Shown: positions 44,684 through 53,584 of the stretch, piece by piece
Layout: each line of letters begins with the position of its first letter
How positions within the stretch are numbered: position 1 is the first letter of the stretch
Assembly (NCBI RefSeq): GCF_001455965.1
Contig: NZ_LKKO01000032.1
Coordinates: 1 to 64,000, forward strand
Length of the DNA stretch: 64,000 nucleotides
DNA from: Methylobacterium sp. GXS13
GTDB taxonomy: Bacteria; Pseudomonadota; Alphaproteobacteria; Rhizobiales; Beijerinckiaceae
Direction of reading: 5' to 3'
Notes under the pieces: model-generated
Told to the model about the DNA's origin: nothing
Databases searched by the model: none
The model's input: only the letters and a program-made list of their open reading frames with translations
Position numbers and translations under genes: made by a program

Positions 44684-44773
44684 TTGCGGGATGCGGCACA
44701 TCGAAACGTCTTGCTGCAGGATGCTCTTTCCGTGCGATGGCGCGAAACGGATCCGCCGACCGGCGAGAGAAGA

Positions 44774-45787
44774 ATGAGCGAGCCGAACCAACCGGACAGG
44801 ACCACGAACGGCGACGATCGCAGCGTCCGGCAGCAGGCGCACGCCTGGGTTGTCCACCTGACCTCCGGAACGGCGACGCAGGATGACGCCGAGGCCCTCG
44901 CCGCCTGGCGCTCCCTGCCCGCGCACGACGCCGCATTCCGGGCTGCCGCCGGACTTTGGCGGCGGACGGGCGACGCCCTCGCGGTCACGTCCGGGCCGGC
45001 ATCTGCCCGGGAGGCGCCCCGCGGGATGACCCGGCGGCGCATGCTGGGCCGAGTGGCCGCGGGCGGGGTCGCGTCGGCCTCCATCGCAGCCGCGGGCGCG
45101 ACGCTTGCGTTGCGGTGGCCGACCCTGCGGGCTGCATACCGGACGGGAACCGGCGAGATCCGGACGGTGACCCTGCCGGGCGGCATCCGCATCGAGCTAG
45201 ATGCCGAGACGGCCCTGGACGCTCACCGCAAGGACATGCGGCAGGACATCGTTCTGCATGCGGGCTCGGTGGCCGTCACCGTTCCGGCCACCCGCGCTGC
45301 CCTCACCGTGGTCGTGGGCGAGGCGCGCCTCGTCACTGAGCCGAGTGAGCCGGCGGAGGTCGTCGTTCGGTGCAGGCCTCGCGGAGGCCTGTCCGGCTGG
45401 GTCGGCGGCCAGGATGCCGACATGGCCTGCCTGGCCGGGCAAGTCACTGTCGTTCCCGCACCGGGCGTTGCTGCGACGCGCCTCGTGGCCGGTCAGGAGG
45501 TCGGGATCGGACCGGATGCGCGCGGTCCCCACGCCATCGACGTCGCCACCACGGCTGCCTGGAGGCGGGGCCTGCTTGTCTTCCGTGATACGCCCCTGTC
45601 GCAGGTCGTGGACGATCTCAATCGATACCGGCCGGGACGGATCGTCGTCGCCAGTTCGGCTACGGCCGCCCGGCGGGTGACGGGCGTGTTCCACCTCGCG
45701 CGACCGGAGGAGGCTCTCGGCAGCATCCGCACCGCCCTCGCCCTATCGGAGGTCAGGTTCGGCGACCGCCTCGTCGTCCTGCGCTGA
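44774..45787 (+). CDS. fecR: FecR-like anti-sigma factor
   Basis: The 337 residues start from ATG 44774, after GAGAGAAG. The N-terminal cytosolic sigma-binding domain (DUF4880, about 18-60) shows QAHAWVVHLTSG and LAAWRSLPAHDAAFRAA. A single helix (about 90-112, MLGRVAAGGVASASIAAAGATLAL) is preceded by a double-arginine stretch. The periplasmic FecR domain (about 120-230) and a short STN-binding C-terminal part (VFRDTPLSQVVDDLNRYRPGRIVV) follow. It relays signal from the receptor's plug-side domain to the sigma factor. Confidence 0.93.
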   Translation: MSEPNQPDRTTNGDDRSVRQQAHAWVVHLTSGTATQDDAEALAAWRSLPAHDAAFRAAAGLWRRTGDALAVTSGPASAREAPRGMTRRRMLGRVAAGGVASASIAAAGATLALRWPTLRAAYRTGTGEIRTVTLPGGIRIELDAETALDAHRKDMRQDIVLHAGSVAVTVPATRAALTVVVGEARLVTEPSEPAEVVVRCRPRGGLSGWVGGQDADMACLAGQVTVVPAPGVAATRLVAGQEVGIGPDARGPHAIDVATTAAWRRGLLVFRDTPLSQVVDDLNRYRPGRIVVASSATAARRVTGVFHLARPEEALGSIRTALALSEVRFGDRLVVLR

Positions 45788-45897
45788 GCGCCGCACGGTC
45801 GCGTCGGGCCGAGAAAGGACACGCAGTTTTTTTGCGGGCTCGCCACCCGGCGCGCGTCTGAGGAGTCAGACGGGCGATCACGACCCGTCGGACAGCG

Positions 45898-48465
45898 GTG
45901 ACAAGCCGCAGGATGACGCGGGGCACGACGATGGCGCGAGGATGCGGGCGGCACCGGACGGGAGACGGCTTTCGGATGGTGACCGGATTGAGTGGGGTCG
46001 CGGCGCTCGTGTTGACCCTGCCGACGCAGACTGCGGCAGCCATCGCCCCCGCTGACCTGACCGGGGCGAGGGTCGAGGCGCGGATCGTCCGCGTGACATC
46101 GCCCAATCCGGATCTGGACGAGACCCTCGACTTCGCGATTGCCGGGCAGCCCCTTGACGAGGCTCTGGCATCCTATGGCGCCGTCAGCGGCGTGCAGCTG
46201 ATCTACGACAGCAACGCCAGCCGCCGCCTGCGCTCGACGCCACTCTCCGGACGGTACGACCGGATGGGAGCCTTGCGGCAGCTGCTTGCGGGCACCGGCT
46301 TGGTGCCGCACTTCACGGCCAGGCGCGCGGCCACCATCGTCGGTCTCGTGGCCCAGGCCGACGTCGCCGGCCCTCAAGACGGCAGCGTGACCCTCGATGC
46401 CTTGGAGGTGACCACCGACACGGCTCTTGGGCCGGTCAATGGCTACGTCGCCAGACGCAGCGCGACGGCGACGAAGACCGGCACGCCGATCCTGGAAACG
46501 CCGCAGGCCATCAACGTGGTCGGCCGGAAGGAGATCGAGGATCGGCAAGCGCAGACCGTGCGCCAGGCTTTGCTCTACACCCCGGGCGTGCTCACGCAGT
46601 ACGGCACGGACCTGCGCTACGACTGGCTCTACGTCCGCGGTTTCGTGCCCGGACGCTACCTGGATGGCCTGCGCCTTCCTTACGGCGCACGGGGCTACTC
46701 GCAGCCACTCGTCGAGACATACGGCCTGGAGCGCGTCGAACTGCTGAAGGGCCCTGCGTCAGGACTTTACGGGCAGAACTCGCCAGGCGGCTTACTCAAC
46801 CTCGTCAGCAAGCGTCCGAGCGCGGTGCCGCTGCACGAGATCCAGCTCCAGACCGGCAGCTTCGGACGTGCTCAGGCCGCCTTCGACCTGTCCGGCCCCG
46901 TCGATCCGGAAGGCCGCGTCCTCTACCGGCTCACCGGGCTCGCCCGCACCACCGGAACCCAGCTGGATTACCTGGAGGAAGACCGGGTCTTCCTCGCCCC
47001 GAGCGTCACGTTCCGACCGGATGCGGACACGTCCTTCACGATCCTGTCGCAGTACCTGCACATCGACTCGCCCGGTGGCGGTGCGCCGCAAGGCCTCCCG
47101 ACCCTCGGCACATTGTACACGAACCCGCGCGGACGCATCTCCACGAACCGCTTCATCGGCGAGCCGAACTACGATCGGTTCAAGCTCGACCAAAGCTTCA
47201 TCGGCTACGCGTTCGAGCATCGTTTCGATGAGATCTGGACACTGCGCCAGAACCTGCGGTTTGCGCATGTCGAAGCCGACACGCAGCGCGTCCAGGCGAG
47301 CGGGCTTGCGGCCGACGGACGGACGCTGTCCCGCTACGCTTGGGCGTTCCCGGAACGCTCGAACCTCTTCAACGTCGACAATCAGGCGGAGGCACGCTTC
47401 CTCACGGGACCTTTCGCCCATACGCTCCTGTTCGGCGCAGATTATCTGCGTGAGGATGCACGCTACGACGAGTCGGACCTGACGGGCGTCCCCTCGATCG
47501 ACATCTTCGCCCCGGTCTATGCCGGGACCGTCACCCGGCCGCCGCTCGGCACGCGGATCACACAAGGGCGCAACCAGACCGGCCTGTACGTGCAAGACGA
47601 GATCCGCTTCGGCGGCTTCGGTCTCACCCTCAGTGGACGTCAGGACTGGGCCGACGCCATCACCCGGACCCGAACGGTGTCGACCGGCGCGCTGGCGCAG
47701 GTGAAACAGGACGATGCCGCCTTCACCGGCCGTGTCGGCCTGAACTATCTTTTCGACGGTGGCTTGTCCCCATACGTGAGCTACGCGACGTCGTTCCAGC
47801 CGACCTCCGGCACCAACCGCTTCGGCGCACCCTTCGCGCCGACCACCGGTGACCAGATCGAGGGCGGCATCAAGGCCCAGCCGACAGGTACGAACCTCTT
47901 GCTGACCGGTGCGGTGTTCGATCTCACGCAGCAGAACGTGCTGACGCCGGACGCCCTCAACTTCCGGTTCAACAGCCAAGCCGGCGAGGCAAGGGTCCGC
48001 GGGCTGGAACTGGAGGCGAAGGCCAGCCTCACCGACAGCCTCGACATGGTCGCCTCCTACGCTGCGATGACCAGCAGGTTCACCAAGGCCAACGCCAACG
48101 CGGCCGGTGTCAGCATCGTCGGGAACGAACTGCCCTTCGTTCCACGCCAACAGGCCTCGGTCTGGCTCGACTACACGATCCGAACGGGGGAATGGGCCGG
48201 CCTCGGCCTGGGCGCAGGCGTGCGCTACATCGGCATCTCGGTCGGCGACACCGCCAATCTCTACCGAACACCTGCGGTCACGCTGGTCGACGCGGCTGTC
48301 CGCTACGATTTTGGGTATCGCTATCCCGTGCTGAAGGGCGTCGATCTTGCGCTCAACGCGACGAACCTCTTCGACAAGACTTACGTCACGACGTGCATTG
48401 CTGCGACCGGCTGCTTCTACGGAAACAGGCAGACGATCCTCGCGACACTGCGCTATCGCTGGTAA
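45898..48465 (+). CDS. TonB-dependent siderophore receptor with N-terminal signalling (STN) domain
   Basis: The 855 residues start from GTG 45898; ATGs at 45913 and 45931 are also possible. A signal sequence (about 27-48, VTGLSGVAALVLTLPTQTAAA) is followed by the STN/secretin-like signalling domain (about 75-130, FAIAGQPLDEALASYGAVSGVQLIYD). Next are the TonB box region (LDALEVTTDT), a plug domain (ETPQAINVVGRKEI, GLERVELLKGPASGLYGQ) and a beta-barrel ending in the outer-membrane C-terminal signal LATLRYRW. The layout matches ferric hydroxamate (FhuA/FoxA) type receptors. With fecI/fecR upstream it forms a complete cell-surface signalling unit; the ligand is unknown. Confidence 0.93.
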   Translation: MTSRRMTRGTTMARGCGRHRTGDGFRMVTGLSGVAALVLTLPTQTAAAIAPADLTGARVEARIVRVTSPNPDLDETLDFAIAGQPLDEALASYGAVSGVQLIYDSNASRRLRSTPLSGRYDRMGALRQLLAGTGLVPHFTARRAATIVGLVAQADVAGPQDGSVTLDALEVTTDTALGPVNGYVARRSATATKTGTPILETPQAINVVGRKEIEDRQAQTVRQALLYTPGVLTQYGTDLRYDWLYVRGFVPGRYLDGLRLPYGARGYSQPLVETYGLERVELLKGPASGLYGQNSPGGLLNLVSKRPSAVPLHEIQLQTGSFGRAQAAFDLSGPVDPEGRVLYRLTGLARTTGTQLDYLEEDRVFLAPSVTFRPDADTSFTILSQYLHIDSPGGGAPQGLPTLGTLYTNPRGRISTNRFIGEPNYDRFKLDQSFIGYAFEHRFDEIWTLRQNLRFAHVEADTQRVQASGLAADGRTLSRYAWAFPERSNLFNVDNQAEARFLTGPFAHTLLFGADYLREDARYDESDLTGVPSIDIFAPVYAGTVTRPPLGTRITQGRNQTGLYVQDEIRFGGFGLTLSGRQDWADAITRTRTVSTGALAQVKQDDAAFTGRVGLNYLFDGGLSPYVSYATSFQPTSGTNRFGAPFAPTTGDQIEGGIKAQPTGTNLLLTGAVFDLTQQNVLTPDALNFRFNSQAGEARVRGLELEAKASLTDSLDMVASYAAMTSRFTKANANAAGVSIVGNELPFVPRQQASVWLDYTIRTGEWAGLGLGAGVRYIGISVGDTANLYRTPAVTLVDAAVRYDFGYRYPVLKGVDLALNATNLFDKTYVTTCIAATGCFYGNRQTILATLRYRW

Positions 48466-48865
48466 CGATCTAAGAACGTCGCCGGAAATGAATGCGGAAG
48501 CGTGAGGTGCCGAGCACGGCTGGCGACCCTGATCACGCGGGAGGAAGCGAGATCTGGGGCCATAAACGTTCGCCCGTTCCGTCTAACGCCGGCGGGCGGT
48601 AGACGGGCTGCAAGAAACCAGTTGCTGCTGGACTATGCCTGCTCGGCCGGTCATTCGCCCGGAAGCAAAAGGCGGCACCTTACCTCACGCAATCGTAGGT
48701 CTTTGCACCTTATGATCCCCTGAGCGGACCTTCCCAATGTCTATAAACGGTCGAAGGCAGCAAATCTAAGCTCAAGCGGATCGGATATTGATCCATCCCC
48801 CCCCGCATTGCCAAAGGTGGCGCCGGGCCGGGTCGATGCGCTCGCACGGACGGGCCCCGCAGCGA
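48466..48865. other. 400-base intergenic region
   Basis: The region lies between the convergent receptor gene and the MocR gene. No terminator with a clear stem and T-run, no RNA gene and no convincing coding region was recognised. A 73-codon frame at 48502-48723 has no ribosome site and a basic, unstructured product. Confidence 0.4.
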
Positions 48866-50257
48866 TCAAGCCAGCGCCCCGCGCAGGATCGGCCGGATGC
48901 GCGGGTCGGTGCAGTGGGCGACGTTGAAGCGCAGGTAGCCGTTCCAGTCGTCGGAGAGGCTGAACGCCGCCCCCGGGGCCAGCACCATGCCCTGCGCCAG
49001 GGCGCGGCGCGCCACCTCGGCGCCGTCGCGCCCGTCCGGCAGGCGCATCCACAGGAAGAAGCCGCCCCGGGGCTGCGCCCAGGGTTTCAGGCCGCAGGCG
49101 CCGAGCTCGGCCGAGGCCTGGACCATGGCGCCGGCGAGCCGCCGCTTGGTCTCGGCGAGGTGCCGGCGGTAGCAGCCTTCGGTGATCAGGCTGTGCACCA
49201 AAGCCGCCGTGACGTGGCCGTTGCCGAGGCTGAGCGCGAGCTTCAGATCGACCAGCGGCTCGACCCAGTCGCCCCGGAGCGCGATCCAGCCGCAGCGTGC
49301 CGCCGCCGACAGGGTTTTGGAGAAGCTGCCGATCTGGATCACCCGCTCCAGCCCGTCGAACCCGGCGAGCCGCGGGGCCGGCTCCGGTTCGAGGTCGCCA
49401 AAGATCTCGTCCTCGACGATCAGGGTGTCGTGCGCCTCGCACAGCTTCAGCAGCCGATGGGCGATGGCCGGGGCGAGGCTCGCGCCGGTCGGGTTCTGGA
49501 GCGCCGCGTTGGTCAGGTAGAAGCGCGGCCGGTGCCGCTCGAGCAGGGTCCCGAGAGCCTGCAGGTCCGGGCCCTCCGGGGTGAGCGGCACGCCGACCAC
49601 CGACACCCGGTGTGCCCGCAGCAGCGCCAGGAAGTTGAAGTAACAGGGATCGTCCACCAGCACGGTGTCGCCCGGCTGGAGCAGGAACCGGCAGACGAGG
49701 TCGAGGGCCTGGGTGGCGGATTCGACGAGCACGATCTGGTCCGGCTCGGCGCCTACGCCCTTCTCGGCGATCTTGCGGGCGATCTGGATCCGCAGGGGCT
49801 CGTAGCCCAGCGGCCGGTCGTAATTGGTCATCTCGGCGAGATCCGCCCGCGCCACCCGGCGCAGGCCCCGCCGAATCGCCTCGTGCGGCATCCAGGAATC
49901 GGGCAGCCAGCCGGCCCCGGGCTTGAGCTGGTCCGCGCCGGCCTGCTGCGCTTGGCGGGTGATCCACAGCGGGTCGACGATCCGGTCGAGCCGGGGGCCC
50001 ATCGCCTGGAGCGAGAGCGGCCGGGTCTTGCCGGCGACGTAGAAGCCCGAGCCCGGCCGCGCCACCAGGGTGCCCTCGGCGGCCAGCCGGTCATAGGCCT
50101 CCACCACGGTCGATTTCGACACCCCCATGGATTCCGCGAAGGCCCGCACCGATGGGATCCGGACCCCCGGCACGAGGTGGCGCGCCGCGATCCGCTCGCG
50201 GATCTCCCCGGCCACGATCTCCACGCGCGTCCCGGCGGGCTTGAGCGCGACCTGCAT
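48866..50257 (-). CDS. MocR-type regulator: GntR DNA-binding domain fused to an aminotransferase-like domain
   Basis: The 463 residues start from ATG 50257 (the frame extends 26 codons further without similarity). The N-terminal GntR winged helix (about 8-75) reads IPSVRAFAESMGVSKSTVVEAYDRLAAEGTL in pieces. The rest is a fold-type I aminotransferase domain with the PLP Lys in IGSFSKTLSAAARCGW and substrate-binding FFLWMRLPDG. MocR proteins sense amines or PLP and usually control a divergent gene; here that gene is a DUF1127 frame 113 bases away. Its regulon is otherwise unknown. Confidence 0.92.
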   Translation of the reverse strand: MQVALKPAGTRVEIVAGEIRERIAARHLVPGVRIPSVRAFAESMGVSKSTVVEAYDRLAAEGTLVARPGSGFYVAGKTRPLSLQAMGPRLDRIVDPLWITRQAQQAGADQLKPGAGWLPDSWMPHEAIRRGLRRVARADLAEMTNYDRPLGYEPLRIQIARKIAEKGVGAEPDQIVLVESATQALDLVCRFLLQPGDTVLVDDPCYFNFLALLRAHRVSVVGVPLTPEGPDLQALGTLLERHRPRFYLTNAALQNPTGASLAPAIAHRLLKLCEAHDTLIVEDEIFGDLEPEPAPRLAGFDGLERVIQIGSFSKTLSAAARCGWIALRGDWVEPLVDLKLALSLGNGHVTAALVHSLITEGCYRRHLAETKRRLAGAMVQASAELGACGLKPWAQPRGGFFLWMRLPDGRDGAEVARRALAQGMVLAPGAAFSLSDDWNGYLRFNVAHCTDPRIRPILRGALA

Positions 50258-50370
50258 CCGTACCGCCTTTCCGACCGGACAATTCTTCGAAATCGTACCG
50301 AACTGTTCCTGTCGCCGCCAGTCCCGTGCGGTCAAGATCGCCGGGTTCCGGACAGACGGAGGATCGAATC

Positions 50371-50676
50371 ATGGACCAATGCCTCACCGAGACCGCCCAT
50401 GCCCCAGGCAGGCCGTCCTGGCTCGCCCGGTCCGTCCAGGCGATCGCCGCGGCCGCCGCGTAGGTGCGGGCGGGGCTGTCGCGCGCGGCGATGAACCGGC
50501 GCGTGCTGCACCGGCTCTCGACCCTGTCCGAGCGGGAGCTGAAGGATATCGGGCTGACCCCGCAGGACGTCGCCGACGCGGCCGTGCCGGGGCCCCGCGA
50601 CGCCACCGACCTGCTGATCGGCCGGCGCGATGAACGCCGGCGGGCGCGGGGGGCCGGTCGCTGGCCTTCGGTTTGA
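50371..50676 (+). pseudogene. DUF1127 gene with an in-frame TAG after codon 30
   Basis: ATG 50371 stands eight bases after a perfect GGAGG. The 30 codons that follow (PSWLARSVQAIAAAAA at the end) are a usual DUF1127 N-terminus. They run into TAG at 50461-50463 and continue in the same frame with VRAGLSRAAMNRRVLHRLST, LSERELKDIGLTPQDV, the DUF1127 signature. GTG immediately after the stop (50464) or ATG 50491 could restart translation and give a 70- or 61-residue protein containing the whole DUF1127 motif. DUF1127 proteins are small Arg-rich regulators, often of phosphate, carbon or RNA metabolism. It is either a point-mutated gene, a split gene using reinitiation, or a sequencing error. Confidence 0.7.
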
Positions 50677-50742
50677 GGCTCCGGTCAGCCGTGCGGTGAC
50701 CATCGACTTGCGCACGCTCATCGCAAGCGCCAATCTCAGGAA

Positions 50743-50994
50743 ATGTCGGTCGACTTCTCATACCTGCTGCGGAAAGAGGATACCGGGGCCACGTTTCGGG
50801 ATCTCGACGACGTGGTCGTGCTGGCACCGGTCGTAACCGATGACGGCGATCCGATTCCGGCCGGCACCGAAGGCACCATCGTCGGCGTCTGGAAGGGCGG
50901 CGAAGCCTTTTTCGTCGAATTCCCGGAGCCAGCGGGTGCCCTCGCGACGGTGCTACCAGTCGATCTGAGACGCACTGGTCGCCATACGCCGTGA
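50743..50994 (+). CDS. DUF4926-like small protein, first gene of an overlapping pair
   Basis: This 83-residue protein has the layout of the DUF4926 family: LDDVVVLAPVVTDDGDPIPAGTEGTIVGVW followed by FFVEFPEPAGALATVLPVDL, a small SH3-like barrel. Its stop TGA (50992-50994) overlaps the GTG start of the next gene (GTGA), so the two are translationally coupled. DUF4926 genes occur in accessory DNA next to genes of unknown function and have been suspected as antitoxin- or immunity-like; no function is proven. ATG 50743 follows CAGGAA. Confidence 0.75.
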   Translation: MSVDFSYLLRKEDTGATFRDLDDVVVLAPVVTDDGDPIPAGTEGTIVGVWKGGEAFFVEFPEPAGALATVLPVDLRRTGRHTP

Positions 50995-51356
50995 GTCGCG
51001 CAGGCCTGCCGACACTCCTGGGGTTGCGCATCCAGGGCGAGAAGATCGTCGGTTACTTGCTGAATCCTATGCACCCGAAAGGCGGCTCAAAAGCAAAGTT
51101 TTTGCTGCGCTTCGGATTCACAGCAGGTCAACCGAACATTCTGGCAGACGCCTTGGTAGACCATTATGTGTCCGCCCCGGACGTGCAGATGATTTTCGAC
51201 GCGGTTGGGTCGAGGCGCATTGTCTGCGAAGGCCCAATCAAAGGTGTCGATGGCCGAGAGCCCTGGATTCGCTCCGTCTGGCTCATCGAAGAGGATCTTT
51301 ACGGCCGCCTTCTTACCGTCATCCCGCTGCCTGCACGGCGCAACGCATCATCGTAG
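50991..51356 (+). CDS. DUF6883-like protein, second gene of an overlapping pair
   Basis: The 121-residue protein starts at GTG 50991, inside the stop of the DUF4926-like gene. It shows the DUF6883 pattern: IQGEKIVGYLLNPMHPKGGSKAKFLLRFGF (in pieces), QPNILADALVDHY and a C-terminal WIRSVWLIEEDLYGRLLTVIPLP. The domain is also found in phage-related and toxin-like contexts, by memory of the family; its activity is not known. GC content here is clearly lower than in flanking genes, a sign of recent acquisition. The tRNA-Asp gene follows about 100 bases later. Confidence 0.7.
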   Translation: MSRAGLPTLLGLRIQGEKIVGYLLNPMHPKGGSKAKFLLRFGFTAGQPNILADALVDHYVSAPDVQMIFDAVGSRRIVCEGPIKGVDGREPWIRSVWLIEEDLYGRLLTVIPLPARRNASS

Positions 51357-51461
51357 TTTTCCGTGTCAGGCTTTAACGCCATAACATCGCGAACTCGATG
51401 GAACGCCCCCGACATAGCCGGAGGGCAAATCCAAATTTCGATTTTAAGAAACTTATGGAAG

Positions 51462-51538
51462 TGGCGCGGGCGACGGGGCTCGAACCCGCGACCTCCGGCG
51501 TGACAGGCCGGCACTCTAACCAACTGAGCTACGCCCGC
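51462..51538 (-). tRNA. tRNA-Asp (anticodon GTC), CCA encoded
   Basis: On the minus strand the acceptor GCGGGCG pairs with CGCCCGC. The D-arm reads GCTCAGTTGGTTAGAGT. The anticodon arm CCGGC-CTGTCAC-GCCGG gives GTC. The T-arm is CGGGG/CCCCG-type (GCGGG-TTCGAGC-CCCGT). The discriminator G is followed by encoded CCA. Confidence 0.97.
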
Positions 51539-51901
51539 ACGGCGTGGTCGCTTCGAAAGCCGATGGATGCGCTTCGAAGAGGGCGTTTCGCCCGGCGACG
51601 GGGCGGGGTTTATGGGCCAGGCGGGGGGCTGTCAAGCGTGTCCGTGATGGTTTTGCGCCGCGCCCGGCCAAAGGGGCTGCGCGCATGCGTCGTGTTGCAG
51701 GGCCGCCGCGCAGGCCCACATCCCTACACAAGACAAGACCTGCACTTTGTGCGACGCGGCAAGCCATTGTCAGGGGTCGGCGGCTCGACTAAGCCTCCGG
51801 CCGCGCGCATCCTGGCATAAGAACAATTCCACGGGCGAATCCGGTTCGGCGGCGCACCGCGGTTTCCCACGTCGATCGAGACGCTCTCGCGAGGCCCTGG
51901 C
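51539..51901. other. 363-base region upstream of the nuo operon
   Basis: The region holds the divergent starts of tRNA-Asp and nuoA. Several frames cross it but none has a ribosome site or recognisable product. The nuo promoter must lie here. No clear -35/-10 pair was recognised; TTGTCAGGGGTCGG near 51768 and an AT-richer patch (AAGAACAATTCC) near 51820 are the only hints. Confidence 0.35.
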
Positions 51902-52267
51902 ATGACCGGATTGTTGGCGGATTACCTTCCGCTCATCGTGTTCATCGGCGTGGCTCTGTTCATCGCCACGGCGCTGCTCGTCGTGCCCTTCCTGGTCGCC
52001 TTCAAGAGCCCGGATCCGGAGAAGCTCTCGGCCTACGAGTGCGGCTTCAACGCATTCGACGATGCCCGCATGAAGTTCGACGTGCGGTTCTACCTCGTGG
52101 CGATCCTGTTCATCATCTTCGATCTCGAGGTCGCGTTCCTATTCCCGTGGGCGATCACCTTCGGAGACCTTGGCTGGTTCGGCTTCTGGTCGATGATCGT
52201 CTTCCTGGGCGTGCTGACGGTCGGTTTCGTCTATGAGTGGCGCAAGGGCGCCCTCGAATGGGATTGA
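51902..52267 (+). CDS. nuoA: NADH-quinone oxidoreductase subunit A
   Basis: This 121-residue membrane subunit of complex I has three transmembrane helices. The conserved loop [25 protein letters not shown] (in pieces) carries the Cys that sits near the quinone site, and [14 protein letters not shown] follows in the second helix. It is the first gene of the nuo operon. nuoB begins inside its last codons. Confidence 0.97.
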   Translation: MTGLLADYLPLIVFIGVALFIATALLVVPFLVAFKSPDPEKLSAYECGFNAFDDARMKFDVRFYLVAILFIIFDLEVAFLFPWAITFGDLGWFGFWSMIVFLGVLTVGFVYEWRKGALEWD

Positions 52268-52908
52268 TTCGCAACAGCAGCCTGCCCGCACCGCATTCCG
52301 AGTCGCCGATGGCCCTGATCACCGACACGACCCACAGCCTGTCCCGCGCCCCCGCGGTCGCGCCCCAGCCGAAAGGGATCATCGATCCCAACACCGGCCG
52401 GCCGATCGGCGCGGACGATCCGACCTTCCTGTCGATCAGCGACGAACTGGCCGACCGGGGCTTCCTGCTCACCACCACGGACGAGCTGATCAACTGGGCC
52501 CGCACCGGCTCGCTGATGTGGATGACCTTCGGGCTCGCCTGCTGCGCGGTCGAGATGATGCAGATGTCGATGCCGCGCTACGATTGCGAGCGCTTCGGCT
52601 TCGCGCCCCGTGGCTCGCCGCGCCAGTCGGACGTGATGATCGTCGCCGGCACGCTGACCAACAAGATGGCTCCGGCCCTGCGCAAGGTCTACGACCAGAT
52701 GCCGGAGCCGCGCTACGTGATCTCGATGGGCTCCTGCGCCAACGGCGGCGGCTACTATCACTATTCCTATTCGGTGGTGCGCGGCTGCGACCGGGTGGTG
52801 CCGGTGGACATCTACGTGCCCGGCTGCCCGCCCACCGCCGAGGCGCTGCTCTACGGCGTGCTGCTTCTCCAGAAGAAGATCCGCCGGACCGGCACGATCG
52901 AGCGCTGA
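52258..52908 (+). CDS. nuoB: NADH-quinone oxidoreductase subunit B
   Basis: The 216 residues start from ATG 52258, overlapping nuoA by ten bases; many alphaproteobacterial NuoB start MGL. ATG 52309 would give a shorter 199-residue form. It holds the terminal N2 [4Fe-4S] cluster next to quinone: [12 protein letters not shown] with the tandem Cys pair, [23 protein letters not shown] and [12 protein letters not shown]. The opening residues [18 protein letters not shown] are typical of the group. Confidence 0.97.
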   Translation: MGLIRNSSLPAPHSESPMALITDTTHSLSRAPAVAPQPKGIIDPNTGRPIGADDPTFLSISDELADRGFLLTTTDELINWARTGSLMWMTFGLACCAVEMMQMSMPRYDCERFGFAPRGSPRQSDVMIVAGTLTNKMAPALRKVYDQMPEPRYVISMGSCANGGGYYHYSYSVVRGCDRVVPVDIYVPGCPPTAEALLYGVLLLQKKIRRTGTIER

Positions 52909-52917
52909 GGAGCGGCC

Positions 52918-53568
52918 ATGACCAACGGCATCTCGATCCTGTCGCACACCCAGCCCGAGAGCGGCCCGGCCGCCCTCACGGCGCTGGCCGAGCGGGTTAC
53001 CGGCGCGCTCGGCCCGGCGGTGGTGTCGCACGCCATCGCGTTCGGCGAGCTGACCCTGGTGGTCCAGGCCTCCGACATCATCTACGTGCTGACCTACCTG
53101 CGCGACGACCCGGCCTGCGCGTTCCGCAGCTTCATCGACATCTGCGGCGCGGACTACCCGCAGCGCGCGCAGCGCTTCGACGTGGTCTACCACCTGCTCT
53201 CGCTGCGCCACAACGCGCGCATCCGGGTGAAGGTGCAGACGGACGAGGTGACCCCGGTCCCCTCGGCGATCGAAGTGTTCCCGGCCGCGAACTGGTACGA
53301 GCGCGAGACCTACGACCTCTACGGCATCTTGTTCTCGGGGCATCCGGACCTGCGCCGGCTGCTCACCGATTACGGGTTCGAGGGACATCCCCTGCGCAAG
53401 GACTTCCCGCTCACCGGCTTCGTCGAGGTCCGGTACGACCAGGACGAGGCCCGGGTCGTCTACGAGCCGGTCCAGCTCACCCAAGAATTCCGCAACTTCG
53501 ACTTCCTGTCCCCGTGGGAAGGCACAGACTACGTGCTGCCCGGAGACGAGAAGAAGACGTCGGCCTGA
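52918..53568 (+). CDS. nuoC: NADH-quinone oxidoreductase subunit C
   Basis: This 216-residue hydrophilic subunit is of the 30-kDa type: [28 protein letters not shown] near residue 60-90 (in pieces) and [40 protein letters not shown] (in pieces), the family signature. It docks against NuoD in the peripheral arm. It is not fused to NuoD, unlike in E. coli. GGAG stands before the ATG. Confidence 0.97.
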   Translation: MTNGISILSHTQPESGPAALTALAERVTGALGPAVVSHAIAFGELTLVVQASDIIYVLTYLRDDPACAFRSFIDICGADYPQRAQRFDVVYHLLSLRHNARIRVKVQTDEVTPVPSAIEVFPAANWYERETYDLYGILFSGHPDLRRLLTDYGFEGHPLRKDFPLTGFVEVRYDQDEARVVYEPVQLTQEFRNFDFLSPWEGTDYVLPGDEKKTSA

Positions 53569-53584
53569 ACCGCGGAGACTGTCA

